A stretch of 64,000 bases of DNA from Oscillospiraceae bacterium (lineage in GTDB: Bacteria > Bacillota > Clostridia > Oscillospirales > CAG-272): NCBI GenBank assembly GCA_015064685.1, contig SVRT01000010.1, forward strand, positions 39,889 to 103,888, read 5' to 3'. Numbering within the stretch: the stretch's first letter is position 1; each line of letters opens with the position of its first letter. The position numbers and the translations under genes are program-made. Shown piece after piece: positions 1 through 7,094 of this stretch. Below the pieces are notes generated by a model. It saw only the letters and a program-made list of their open reading frames with translations. It made no database searches and was not told the origin of the DNA.

Positions 1-1761
1 CGGAAAGGGTGAGCTGAAGCTTACCGAGACCGTCTTTTTTCCTCCTCCCAAAATATCCGCAAAATACTCGGTTGGCGTGAGTGTTGCCGAAAACAGGACG
101 GATGCCTGAGCGCGTGAGAGCGCACTTGAAAGCTCGGTTGCGGGATCGAGACAATACAAAAGGATCGAAATGTTATTGCCATCTTTTGTTATAAAGGTGA
201 TGTATCCCTTATCGTATCTTTCGGATATTTTATTGTATTCAAAAATTTTGAAGCATATATCCTCAAGATGAAGATATGCGCTGTGGTCGGGATTATTCTT
301 CATCCAGCTATCGGTTTTCTTATAAAACGCTGATAGAACCTCACTTAAGCCATCGGGTAAAGAACGGGAGACCGAAAAGCCAACCTTTTCACCGTCTTCA
401 CTCATTTTCGTGTCGTCCTCGCAAAGCTTACCTATCTTATCAAATTCATTAATGACCGAGAGGCAGGGTGTTGAGAGCGTTGAGCTTTCTCCGAGCATTT
501 CAAGCAATGATTCAAATTCGCTCTTCTCAAGCCTTGACGAAAACATCTCTCTTGCTCTGTCGGGCAGGTTATGCGCCTCGTCGACAAGGAAGATATACTT
601 CTCCTCTCTTTCTCCGTCAAAATAGCGTTTGAGGTATACAGTAGGTGAGAAAACATAGTTATAGTCACATATTATCACATCACAAAGCTCACTTAGATCA
701 AGTGACAGCTCATACGGACATACTCTGTGCTTTTCGGCAATTCTTGAAATAAGGTTACTGTCATATCCGTCTCCCGACGCTATGATATCCGCAAGGGCGA
801 AGCTCACTCTGTCATAATACCCCTTGGCATAGGGACAGAGGTCGGGATTACAGCTTGACGAGAGTCTTCCGCCGCGAAGCTTTGCCGCGGCATTTTTACA
901 CATGCTCTCTCTTGACGAGATAACACAGGTACGCAATCCTACTCCCGCTTTATTCATTCTTGCCATTGCGGAAAATGCCTCGCGGCGGATGCTTTGCTTT
1001 GACGTGAGATAGAATATCTTATCAGCAACACCCTCGCCTATGCATTTCACCGACGGGTAAAGCGTTGAGACCGTTTTACCTATTCCCGTGGGTGCCTGGC
1101 AGAAGAGTCTGCTTCCGTGCTTTATATCGCGGTAGCACTCCTTTATCATCTCGCTCTGACTCTCTCTCAGACTTTTATACGGAAAAGGAGCATTTGCCGT
1201 TGCGGGGATGCGCTCTCTTACTCTGTCTCTCAAAATATGCGCGCGCCAGAGAAGTCTTGATATCATTGAATAATAGATCTCTCTCAGCTCTTCCCTTTGC
1301 GCGCCCGTCTGTCGCGTTTCTATTTCGTTCTTTTCGGTATCATAGAAAATATGTCTGATACTTACCGCATCTCTTTCCTTGGCGCAACACAGAAAATATG
1401 CGTACAAGGAGAGTCTTGCCCTATGGTACTGCTCCTCGGCAGAATCGTATCTTTTATCGGGAGAGCCGACTCTTACCTCGTCCACGGTATATCCGCCGTC
1501 AGTACACAAAACACCGTCCGCGTACCCTGAAACTGTGAAGAATATTCCGTCCACCTTGCATGTATTGGTAAGCTCTACGCGATCATAATATCTCATTCCA
1601 AAGGAGAGATGCAGCTTTTCGTATATACGTGTATGGTCGGCTGCTCGCTCGTGAAAGCGGCGGTATGTGCGGCGGTTATCTATGCTTCCGCCCATAAGAG
1701 ACGACATACAAAGCTCTTCGACAGATATTTCTATTGTATCTCTGCTGAGGTCGTACCGCAT
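1..1761 (-). CDS. ATP-dependent DNA helicase, XPD/DinG type, with N-terminal PD-(D/E)XK-like domain (3' end outside window)
   Basis: Superfamily 2 iron-sulphur DNA helicase of the Rad3/XPD/DinG group; 587 codons are visible and the C-terminal helicase half lies left of the window. The start at 1761 has a strong ribosome site (AAGGAG) and a consensus promoter upstream. Visible parts: an N-terminal Cas4/RecB-like nuclease fold (about residues 20-180, with GYADGV and VDEVRVG); Walker A PTGIGKT near residue 222; four cysteines suited to a 4Fe-4S cluster (about residues 287, 303, 308 and a CPYEL cysteine near 347); and a DEAH box near 395. Such proteins unwind DNA 5' to 3' in repair. Oddity: the nuclease motif reads E-V-R where E-x-K is usual, and the later Q motif is also Arg, so the nuclease part may be inactive. 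The helicase assignment is firm; the exact subfamily is not. Confidence 0.88.
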   Translation of the reverse strand, partial: MRYDLSRDTIEISVEELCMSSLMGGSIDNRRTYRRFHERAADHTRIYEKLHLSFGMRYYDRVELTNTCKVDGIFFTVSGYADGVLCTDGGYTVDEVRVGSPDKRYDSAEEQYHRARLSLYAYFLCCAKERDAVSIRHIFYDTEKNEIETRQTGAQREELREIYYSMISRLLWRAHILRDRVRERIPATANAPFPYKSLRESQSEMIKECYRDIKHGSRLFCQAPTGIGKTVSTLYPSVKCIGEGVADKIFYLTSKQSIRREAFSAMARMNKAGVGLRTCVISSRESMCKNAAAKLRGGRLSSSCNPDLCPYAKGYYDRVSFALADIIASGDGYDSNLISRIAEKHRVCPYELSLDLSELCDVIICDYNYVFSPTVYLKRYFDGEREEKYIFLVDEAHNLPDRAREMFSSRLEKSEFESLLEMLGESSTLSTPCLSVINEFDKIGKLCEDDTKMSEDGEKVGFSVSRSLPDGLSEVLSAFYKKTDSWMKNNPDHSAYLHLEDICFKIFEYNKISERYDKGYITFITKDGNNISILLYCLDPATELSSALSRAQASVLFSATLTPTEYFADILGGGKKTVSVSFSSPFP

Positions 1762-1802
1762 ATTCTCTCTCCTTTCCTTCGGTTATTAAATATATCATAT
1801 CT

Positions 1803-1831
1803 ATTATATCATCGGTATGCCCTGATGTCAA
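1803..1831 (-). promoter_or_regulatory. Sigma-A promoter for the helicase gene
   Basis: On the minus strand, TTGACA (1831-1826) and TATAAT (1808-1803) are separated by exactly 17 bases, and the spacer ends in TGA, giving an extended -10 element. It lies about 40 bases upstream of the helicase start. Both hexamers match consensus perfectly. Confidence 0.85.
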
Positions 1832-1889
1832 CTGTTTTTCAAGGTGAAGAATATATGACCGCAGCTTGAAAATTACCATATTTTTAGGG

Positions 1890-1919
1890 GTTACATTTTT
1901 TATCCCTTCGTATTATAAT
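1890..1919 (+). promoter_or_regulatory. Possible sigma-A promoter for mecA
   Basis: TATAAT at 1914-1919 lies 30 bases before the mecA start. The best -35 is GTTACA at 1890-1895 with an 18-base spacer, a weak match. It is divergent from the helicase promoter, which leaves about 60 bases between the two -35 regions. Confidence 0.5.
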
Positions 1920-1949
1920 AGTAGTATAACAAACTTACAGGAGGAAATT

Positions 1950-2600
1950 ATGGAGCTTATACCTATCAATGAATCAAAGCTTAAGATAATGCTTGATGAA
2001 AGTGATATGAAGGAATACAATATCGGCGACGAGGCGGATTGCGCAAACCAGGAGACAAGGCTTGCTATCCGCCATATTCTTGACCGAGCCAAGAGTCAGA
2101 TAGGCTTTGACACCGAGGGCTCGGAGATTTTCGTTCAGCTTTATACGTCCAAGAGAGGCGGATGTGAGCTATTCATTACGAAAGGCTCTCTTTCACCCAA
2201 TACAGATACACTGAGGCAAGCTGACAAAAGAAGTAAAAAGGGTAAGCGCGAGGAATGCAAGGCACTAACTGTACGGGGAGAGGCACAAATGGGCAATGGC
2301 AAGAATGATTTCGGGCGTATGGTCTTCTCATTTGAGACTCTTGGCGATCTTTGCGCTGTTTGCAGGATACTTGCAGGTCTTCCTTTCGCCTTTAAAAGTC
2401 ACGCTTACAGAGATGAATGCGACGTTTTTTTTCTTGTTCTCGAGAACACAAACATATCCGCGTACACCCGTCTTGACAGGCTGACATTTATTCTTGAATA
2501 CGGCTCGAGAGAACGCGCCGATCACACCTCTACATACCTTTTTGAGCATGCAAAGCCTATCTGCCACGATAATGCAGTTGCTACTCTTGCTCTTTTTTGA
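1950..2600 (+). CDS. mecA: MecA-type adaptor protein
   Basis: 216-residue protein resembling MecA, the adaptor that delivers substrates (in Bacillus, the competence factor ComK) to the ClpC unfoldase. The N-terminus MELIPINESKLKI matches the family's opening strand, and the C-terminal half (about residues 120-216) has the FSFETLGDLC and GLPFAFKSHAYR pattern of the MecA ClpC-binding domain. The middle linker (about residues 80-115) is basic and low in complexity, as is usual. The ATG at 1950 was chosen because AGGAGG ends seven bases before it; an upstream in-frame start at 1866 has no ribosome site and would include the promoter. It stands alone, divergent from the helicase, and ends just before a terminator. 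The substrate here is unknown. Confidence 0.85.
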   Translation: MELIPINESKLKIMLDESDMKEYNIGDEADCANQETRLAIRHILDRAKSQIGFDTEGSEIFVQLYTSKRGGCELFITKGSLSPNTDTLRQADKRSKKGKREECKALTVRGEAQMGNGKNDFGRMVFSFETLGDLCAVCRILAGLPFAFKSHAYRDECDVFFLVLENTNISAYTRLDRLTFILEYGSRERADHTSTYLFEHAKPICHDNAVATLALF

Positions 2601-2618
2601 CCAAAGAGATAAAAAAAT

Positions 2619-2650
2619 GCTCCCCGATACTTGAAATCGGGGGCTTTTTC
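2619..2650 (+). terminator. Rho-independent terminator after mecA
   Basis: The stem CCCCGAT (2622-2628) pairs with ATCGGGG (2636-2642) around a short loop and is followed by CTTTTT. Its loop and 3' arm contain the -35 element of the next promoter. Confidence 0.8.
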
Positions 2651-2659
2651 TGTTATAAT
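2631..2659 (+). promoter_or_regulatory. Sigma-A promoter for the UDG-AEC unit, embedded in the mecA terminator
   Basis: TTGAAA at 2631-2636, a 17-base spacer ending in TGT, and TATAAT at 2654-2659. The -35 occupies the terminator loop, and the T-run lies inside the spacer. Confidence 0.8.
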
Positions 2660-2698
2660 GTTTTTCAGTGAATTATTTTCGAAAGGAACGTTAAATAT

Positions 2699-3247
2699 AT
2701 GAATTGGGATGAGCTTAAAAAGGTATGCTCGGAGTGCCAAAATTGCGAGCTGTGCAATACACGCACCAACTGCGTTTTCGGCGTTGGAAATGAAAATGCA
2801 GATCTTTTATTCGTTGGCGAAGCCCCCGGTGAGCAGGAGGACCTTTCGGGTACTCCCTTTGTCGGTCGCGCGGGTCAGCTTCTTGATAAATTTCTTTATG
2901 CCGTTGACATCAAGCGCGAGGACGTTTACATAGCCAACATCCTCAAATGCCGTCCTCCCAAGAACCGTGATCCTCTTCCCGAGGAGGAGGATGCCTGCAT
3001 CGGATATCTGCGCGAGCAGGTTGCTCTTATCAACCCCAAGATCATAGTTTGTCTCGGCCGTATTTCCGCTATGAGACTTATAAAGCCCGATTTCAAGATC
3101 ACAAAGGAGCACGGTCAGTGGTTTAAAAAGGGCAACTATCTTATGACCGCCGTTTATCATCCTGCGGCTCTTCTCCGCGATCCGAGAAAGAAGGAAGATA
3201 TGCTTGAGGATATGAAAAAGATAAAGGAAAAGCTTTTGGAGAACTGA
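2699..3247 (+). CDS. Uracil-DNA glycosylase, family 4 (iron-sulphur)
   Basis: 182-residue type-4 uracil-DNA glycosylase, which removes uracil from DNA to start base-excision repair. Sequence evidence: an N-terminal cysteine cluster (C10, C13, C16, C19) and later cysteines (NILKCRPP and IIVCLG) that supply the 4Fe-4S ligands of the family; the catalytic-loop motif GEAPGEQED followed by [13 protein letters not shown]; and the leucine-loop motif YHPAALLRD near the C-terminus. The length is normal. The start is preceded by AAAGGAA. It is separated by only four bases from the AEC transporter gene and probably co-transcribed with it from the promoter at 2631-2659. Confidence 0.93.
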   Translation: MNWDELKKVCSECQNCELCNTRTNCVFGVGNENADLLFVGEAPGEQEDLSGTPFVGRAGQLLDKFLYAVDIKREDVYIANILKCRPPKNRDPLPEEEDACIGYLREQVALINPKIIVCLGRISAMRLIKPDFKITKEHGQWFKKGNYLMTAVYHPAALLRDPRKKEDMLEDMKKIKEKLLEN

Positions 3248-3251
3248 TCTT

Positions 3252-4226
3252 ATGAATTTTGATGCTTTAAATACCGTTGTTGCTACGCTGTCTTTGATCT
3301 TAGCTATCGGTTTTTTATGCCGAAAGATAGGTATTATTGACGACGTTGCCTCAAAAAGACTGTCCAAGCTGATCCTCATGGTAGGTCAGCCTGCGATGAT
3401 CATTCACTCGATGGCGAATGCCGAATACAATGCCTCCAACGTCAATATGGCTTGGATAATGCTCGGTCTGGGCTTCGTTTTCCACGCAGTTCTTGCATTT
3501 ATCGGATTCTTTATGGCTTTGCCATACAAAAAGATTCCCGATGAGGAAAAGATAAGTGAATTCTCCTTTATGTTCGCAAACTGCGCCTTTATCGGATTCC
3601 CGATATTTGAGGCATTGATAGGCCCTGTGGGTCTGTTTATGGCTTCATTTCTTACCTTTAGCTTCAACATTCTTCTCTGGACCTGGGGTCTTGGAATTTT
3701 CGCGAGAGGAAGAAGTGATATAAAGCTCAACATCAAAAAGGTGCTTCTCAATTTCGGAACTGTTCCCTGCGTGATCGGCTTTATTCTTTATCTTTTGAAG
3801 GCACCCGAGATCGGCTTTGAGATCCCTGCATTCGCTATGAAGGGTATGGGATATCTTTCAAATCTTTGCACTCCCGTTTCGGTCCTCGTAACCGGATCTC
3901 TCATTGCTACTCAGAGTGCTAAAAGGATCTTCGGCAGCTGGAAGCTTTACTATTTCAACGTAATGAAGCTTTTTGTGCTTCCGCTTATAGTTTGTCTTAT
4001 TTCAAAGGTATTGCTGATCCTTATTCCCGTAGAGGGACTTGAGATATACGCGATATTCGTTACTGCAGCCGCGGCGCTCCCGTCTGCTTCATCCGTCACT
4101 ATGATGAGCGAGACCTACGGGCTTGACGCGGGGTATTCCTCGGTTGTCGTAGGTACGTCCTCGGTGTTATCCGTCCTCTCTCTGCCGCTTACTATGATGG
4201 TGGCGCAGTGGATACTGGCACTATAA
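3252..4226 (+). CDS. AEC-family transporter (auxin efflux carrier-like permease)
   Basis: 324-residue membrane protein of the auxin efflux carrier (Mem_trans) superfamily. Bacterial members export or exchange small organic acids such as malate or malonate; the substrate cannot be read from sequence. About ten hydrophobic helices are visible in the characteristic five-plus-five arrangement, with the family's GxxxRK turn near residue 23 (IGFLCRKIGIID) and a conserved ANCAFIGFPIFEAL segment near residue 110. It starts four bases after the UDG gene, so it is likely the second gene of that operon, although the two have no obvious functional link. A bidirectional terminator follows. Confidence 0.88.
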   Translation: MNFDALNTVVATLSLILAIGFLCRKIGIIDDVASKRLSKLILMVGQPAMIIHSMANAEYNASNVNMAWIMLGLGFVFHAVLAFIGFFMALPYKKIPDEEKISEFSFMFANCAFIGFPIFEALIGPVGLFMASFLTFSFNILLWTWGLGIFARGRSDIKLNIKKVLLNFGTVPCVIGFILYLLKAPEIGFEIPAFAMKGMGYLSNLCTPVSVLVTGSLIATQSAKRIFGSWKLYYFNVMKLFVLPLIVCLISKVLLILIPVEGLEIYAIFVTAAAALPSASSVTMMSETYGLDAGYSSVVVGTSSVLSVLSLPLTMMVAQWILAL

Positions 4227-4231
4227 AATAA

Positions 4232-4262
4232 AAAAGAAGATCGCCGGGCGGTCTTCTTTTTA
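4232..4262. terminator. Bidirectional terminator between the AEC gene and divIC
   Basis: The inverted repeat AAAAGAAGATCGCC / GGCGGTCTTCTTTT (4232-4260, one G-T pair) is flanked by T-runs on both strands. It serves the convergent genes; the divIC stop codon overlaps its edge. Confidence 0.85.
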
Positions 4263-4613
4263 TTTATTGCTGTCGTTATGATAAATTATTTCATCGGGAA
4301 GGTAGAGGTTCAGCTTTTCCTTCGCGATACGGACGATGTAGTCGTAATCAACCGGGCAATCAATGAGATACTCGAGCTTCTCCACCTCTGCTTCATATTC
4401 CTCGACCTTCTGCTCGAGAGCTTCCTTCTCTCTCTGCAGCTCACTGTATTTCATAAGTCCCGTTACAAACGTGGCAATTGAGGCGATGATCAACGTGGCA
4501 AGCAAAAGTCTGGCTATAACCTTGATGTGCGGGGTCTTTATTCCCTTTTTTACCGCTCTGCCGAGGTCTCTTTCACCGTTCTCTTCGTTTTTAAGTCGCT
4601 CTTTTTCCTCCAA
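4260..4613 (-). CDS. divIC: Septum formation initiator, FtsB/DivIC family
   Basis: 117-residue single-pass membrane protein of the FtsB/DivIC family, a division-septum component that forms a coiled coil with FtsL/DivIB. Layout: charged cytoplasmic N-terminus (residues 1-33), one membrane helix (about 34-54, ARLLLATLIIASIATFV), a coiled coil (about 57-85), then the family's conserved tail IVRIAKEKLNLYLPDEI. The start is a TTG at 4613, supported by GGGAGG seven bases upstream; the gene overlaps the end of yabQ by 23 bases. In Bacillus divIC also follows yabP-yabQ, so the context supports the name. Confidence 0.87.
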   Translation of the reverse strand: MEEKERLKNEENGERDLGRAVKKGIKTPHIKVIARLLLATLIIASIATFVTGLMKYSELQREKEALEQKVEEYEAEVEKLEYLIDCPVDYDYIVRIAKEKLNLYLPDEIIYHNDSNK

Positions 4614-5181
4614 AGCTGATCCTCCCTTCTTTTTTATATCCTCCGTTTATCTCGCCTGTCTGCATTTCTTGTAATCGCGCTTTTTCCTGCAAGGCTATTC
4701 TGAGGTGTTTCTTTTCTTTTATTCTAAATATTATTTTACCAATAATTTTGCCTATTGTCAAGGTGTAAAGCTTAAAGATGAGCGAAAAAATTGCTCGGAT
4801 CGGTATACTGACAAGATTTAGTATTTTTCGCATCGTTTTTCTGCAAAAGAGCGCAAGCCTTTGGCTAATTTTTCGCGTGAGCTTACCGAGTGTGAAATAA
4901 TATAGCAAAACTCCCGCAAGTATTCCAAGATAGCTGATCCCTCTGAATATTCCGCCGCTTATTCTGTAAGATTGCAGTATTGCGGTGAGTGCAAAGAGCA
5001 GGCAAAAAATGAAATCGCTCAAAAACGTGAGAATATATGCGAATACCGCGCCCGAACGACCGTTCACAGTGAAAATGAACTTAAAAAAGCAAAATGCTTC
5101 GTATATTACTCCAAGAGTTACTCCAAGCAGAAAAGAACTTAGAATAAGTGTTGTAATCTGTGATTGTGTGAGATTTATCAC
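4591..5181 (-). CDS. yabQ: Spore cortex biosynthesis protein YabQ
   Basis: 196-residue membrane protein of the YabQ family, needed for spore cortex formation and located in the outer forespore membrane in Bacillus. It has an N-terminal helix (about residues 5-30, with LGVTLGVIYEAFCFF), two further helices near residues 42-62 and 75-95, then a long basic C-terminal region, as in the family. It starts with GTG at 5181, with GAGGT six bases upstream, and lies 13 bases after yabP. Expression is expected from the mother-cell sigma-E promoter proposed upstream of yabP. Confidence 0.85.
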   Translation of the reverse strand: MINLTQSQITTLILSSFLLGVTLGVIYEAFCFFKFIFTVNGRSGAVFAYILTFLSDFIFCLLFALTAILQSYRISGGIFRGISYLGILAGVLLYYFTLGKLTRKISQRLALFCRKTMRKILNLVSIPIRAIFSLIFKLYTLTIGKIIGKIIFRIKEKKHLRIALQEKARLQEMQTGEINGGYKKEGRISFGGKRAT

Positions 5182-5194
5182 CTTTTACCTCTGA

Positions 5195-5473
5195 TCAATC
5201 GCTTTTTCTTGCGAAAAGTCCTCGTTTTACCGTGGGTTTGTTATCATAGTAGTAGACTCCGTTTATCCTGCCTTCAATCTCAACGACTCCGTCAGAGGTA
5301 TTGAGTGTTTTTACGCGTAAATCCTCACCCTCTACTGCCATATTTCCGCAAACAGTTTCAAGTGATACTCCCCGATCGTCAAAGCTGATTACGTCGCTGA
5401 CCCCGCTTATCTTGATTCTCTCTCTGGCATCGGAGCAGAATTCGTGCTCCCTTTTCTTTTCTGTTTCAAGCAT
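5195..5473 (-). CDS. yabP: Sporulation protein YabP
   Basis: 92-residue YabP/YqfC-family protein required for spore formation. The sequence runs from MLETEKKRE through the family core ISGVSDVISFDDRGVSLET and the EGRINGVYYY ending. The start chosen is the ATG at 5473, because GGAGG ends seven bases before it; an earlier in-frame ATG (5488) lies inside a hairpin and has no ribosome site. It is first in the yabP-yabQ-divIC unit and is separated from rqcP by a terminator-like hairpin whose 3' arm carries this ribosome site. Confidence 0.85.
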   Translation of the reverse strand: MLETEKKREHEFCSDARERIKISGVSDVISFDDRGVSLETVCGNMAVEGEDLRVKTLNTSDGVVEIEGRINGVYYYDNKPTVKRGLFARKSD

Positions 5474-5518
5474 AAAAAACCTCCGCATATAGCACCGATT
5501 GGTACATTATATGCGGAG
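5474..5518 (-). terminator. Terminator-like hairpin after rqcP whose 3' arm contains the yabP ribosome site
   Basis: The perfect 11-base inverted repeat CTCCGCATATA (5518-5508) / TATATGCGGAG (5491-5481) on the minus strand is followed directly by GTTTTTT and the yabP ATG. The GGAGG of the 3' arm is the only Shine-Dalgarno sequence for yabP. Confidence 0.8.
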
Positions 5519-5534
5519 ATCCTTCAGGTTATTC
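5506..5534 (-). promoter_or_regulatory. Candidate sigma-E promoter for yabP-yabQ-divIC
   Basis: Minus-strand GAATAAC (5534-5528), a 14-base spacer, and CATATAAT (5513-5506). The -10 matches the sigma-E consensus CATACAMT at 7 of 8 positions and the -35 matches KMATATT at 5 of 7. The -35 overlaps the rqcP stop codon. Transcription would begin in the hairpin loop, so this transcript lacks the 5' arm. TATAAT is also a sigma-A-like -10, but the only TTGAAT upstream is 19 bases away. Confidence 0.55.
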
Positions 5535-5771
5535 AATTACCTCATAAAGCGATGCGGCGTCTGCCTTTGCGGTGAATTCCTTTACGTCGAGGACTCTTAC
5601 CTTGAGAGTTCTCTGACCAAAGGTTATTTCTATGACATCGCCCGTCTTGACGTCATACGACGCCTTGGCGGGTCTGCCGTTTACGCTTACGTGTTCTGTA
5701 TCGCACGCGTCGTTAGCGACCGTTCGTCTCTTTATGATTCTTGAAACCTTGAGATATTTATCTAGTCTCAT
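5529..5771 (-). CDS. rqcP: S4-domain RNA-binding protein RqcP (YabO/Hsp15-like)
   Basis: 80-residue S4-domain protein. The family binds stalled 50S subunits with RqcH during C-terminal alanine tailing of incomplete proteins. The S4 fold spans residues 1-60: MRLDKYLKVSRIIKRRTVAN, then the conserved VNGRPAKASYDVKTGD turn and a short C-terminal strand. It begins four bases after the HU stop without a clear ribosome site, so translation is probably coupled to HU. It keeps the mazG-rqcP-yabP order of Bacillus (yabN-yabO-yabP), with HU inserted. Confidence 0.88.
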   Translation of the reverse strand: MRLDKYLKVSRIIKRRTVANDACDTEHVSVNGRPAKASYDVKTGDVIEITFGQRTLKVRVLDVKEFTAKADAASLYEVIE

Positions 5772-5774
5772 TTA

Positions 5775-6050
5775 TTAGCCGTTTACTTTTTCCTTAAGTG
5801 TGCTGCCTGCGCTGAATGCAACGTACTTGGAAGCAGGAATCTCTACTGCCTCACCTGTCTTGGGGTTTCTACCTGTTCTTGCTGCGCGAGCCTTAACCTC
5901 AAATCCGCCGAAGCCTGTGATCTTAACATCGTCGCCTGCTGCAAGTGCCTCTGCGATAACGTCGAGAACTGCGTCTACTGCTGCTGCTGCTTCCTTCTTA
6001 GTGATCTGAGCCTTTGCTGCTACTGCATCTGTGAGCTGTAATTTCTTCAT
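5775..6050 (-). CDS. hup: DNA-binding protein HU
   Basis: 91-residue histone-like HU protein, which bends and compacts DNA as a dimer. It has the family signature GFGGFEVKARAARTGRNP around residues 46-63, the beta-arm proline in NPKTGEAVEIP, and the typical N-terminal helices MKKLQLTDAVAAKAQITKKEA. The ribosome site AAAGAGG precedes the start. A strong promoter sits about 100 bases upstream, giving an AT-rich leader. It is cotranscribed with rqcP and ends at the hairpin at 5474-5518. Confidence 0.95.
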   Translation of the reverse strand: MKKLQLTDAVAAKAQITKKEAAAAVDAVLDVIAEALAAGDDVKITGFGGFEVKARAARTGRNPKTGEAVEIPASKYVAFSAGSTLKEKVNG

Positions 6051-6146
6051 GATAAACCTCTTTCTTTTTATATATTTTTTTGAGTTCTGCTAAACAATGG
6101 GCAAAAGCACCACTTAAACGGCGAAAACTCTTTATTTGTTTAGTTA

Positions 6147-6175
6147 ATTATAACATATTATATACATTTTTGCAA
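6147..6175 (-). promoter_or_regulatory. Sigma-A promoter for hup-rqcP
   Basis: Minus-strand TTGCAA (6175-6170), a 17-base spacer ending in TGT, and TATAAT (6152-6147). The leader to the HU start is about 95 bases and AT-rich. Confidence 0.8.
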
Positions 6176-6198
6176 TAGCTTTTTTAAAAAAAATAAGC

Positions 6199-6236
6199 AA
6201 AAAAGCGAAAAAACATAAAGTTTTTTCGCTTTTTTT
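6199..6236 (-). terminator. Terminator after mazG
   Basis: An inverted repeat of AAAAAAGCGAAAAAAC and GTTTTTTCGCTTTTTT with a five-base loop (6199-6236) starts three bases beyond the mazG stop. The T-run is strong on both strands. Confidence 0.8.
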
Positions 6237-6238
6237 GA

Positions 6239-7066
6239 CTATTTTGTATGTTTTATGCCGTCCCACACCTCATCAAGCTCGGTCATGGTCATATTTTCAA
6301 CGTTTTTTCCTTGTGATATAACGGCATTTTCCACTTTTTCAAATCTGTCGATAAATTTGTTCGTTGCATTATAGAGCGCTTGCTCGCTATCTACTCCGAG
6401 CTTACGTGCTAGGCTCGTAACCGTCAAGAGCAGGTCTCCCATTTCCTCCATTACGGCATCGTGATCTCCAGCTCTCGCTGCTTCCCTTACCTCGGCTATC
6501 TCCTCGTTGAGCTTATCGTATACCGCTTCGGTGGTTTCAAAGTCGAAGAAGGAAGCCTTCTTTCCGACCTTCTGCGCGCGCATAAGTGCGGGGAGCATCG
6601 GAGGGATAGAGCGGAGCTTATCCGTCAGGGAATTTCTATGCTTCTCTACTCCCTTTATCTTATCCCAATTTTTGAGCACGTCGGCACTGTTGTCGATCTT
6701 CAATTCTCCGAATACGTGTGGGTGACGGTGGATGAGCTTTGCGCAGATATCATTTGCTACGTCCTCAATGTCAAATCTCTCTTCCTCACGCTCTATCTGC
6801 GCGTGAAATACGACCTGGAGCATTACGTCGCCAAGCTCCTCGCGCAAAAGCACGGGATCCTCTGTATCTATTGCCTCAATGACCTCATAGGTCTCCTCAA
6901 TAAAGTCGCGGCGGATGCTTTTATGCGTTTGCTCCATGTCCCACGGGCATCCTCCCTTTGAACGGAGTATCTGCACGATAAGGACGAGATCCTCAAAGCT
7001 ATATCTTTGGCATCCGAGGAGGTAGTTAATTTTTTCCTGTCTTTCGTTTTCTGTAAAGGTATTCAT
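6239..7066 (-). CDS. mazG: Nucleoside triphosphate pyrophosphohydrolase MazG
   Basis: 275-residue MazG, which hydrolyses (d)NTPs to NMP and pyrophosphate. Two MazG helical domains are visible: the first has EETYEVIEAID and EELGDVMLQVVFH (about residues 45-85), the second EEIAEVREA and EEMGDLLLTV (about residues 180-225). The linking KIKGVEKHR segment is typical. The ATG at 7066 follows AAAGGAAAAG; an upstream in-frame start at 7153 would overlap the flippase gene and adds a non-conserved lysine-rich stretch. In Bacillus the fused YabN carries an extra methylase domain, absent here. It is the last gene of the cdaA-to-mazG block. Confidence 0.93.
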   Translation of the reverse strand: MNTFTENERQEKINYLLGCQRYSFEDLVLIVQILRSKGGCPWDMEQTHKSIRRDFIEETYEVIEAIDTEDPVLLREELGDVMLQVVFHAQIEREEERFDIEDVANDICAKLIHRHPHVFGELKIDNSADVLKNWDKIKGVEKHRNSLTDKLRSIPPMLPALMRAQKVGKKASFFDFETTEAVYDKLNEEIAEVREAARAGDHDAVMEEMGDLLLTVTSLARKLGVDSEQALYNATNKFIDRFEKVENAVISQGKNVENMTMTELDEVWDGIKHTK

Positions 7067-7094
7067 TTTTCTTTTCCTTTTTGTTTTTTTATCT

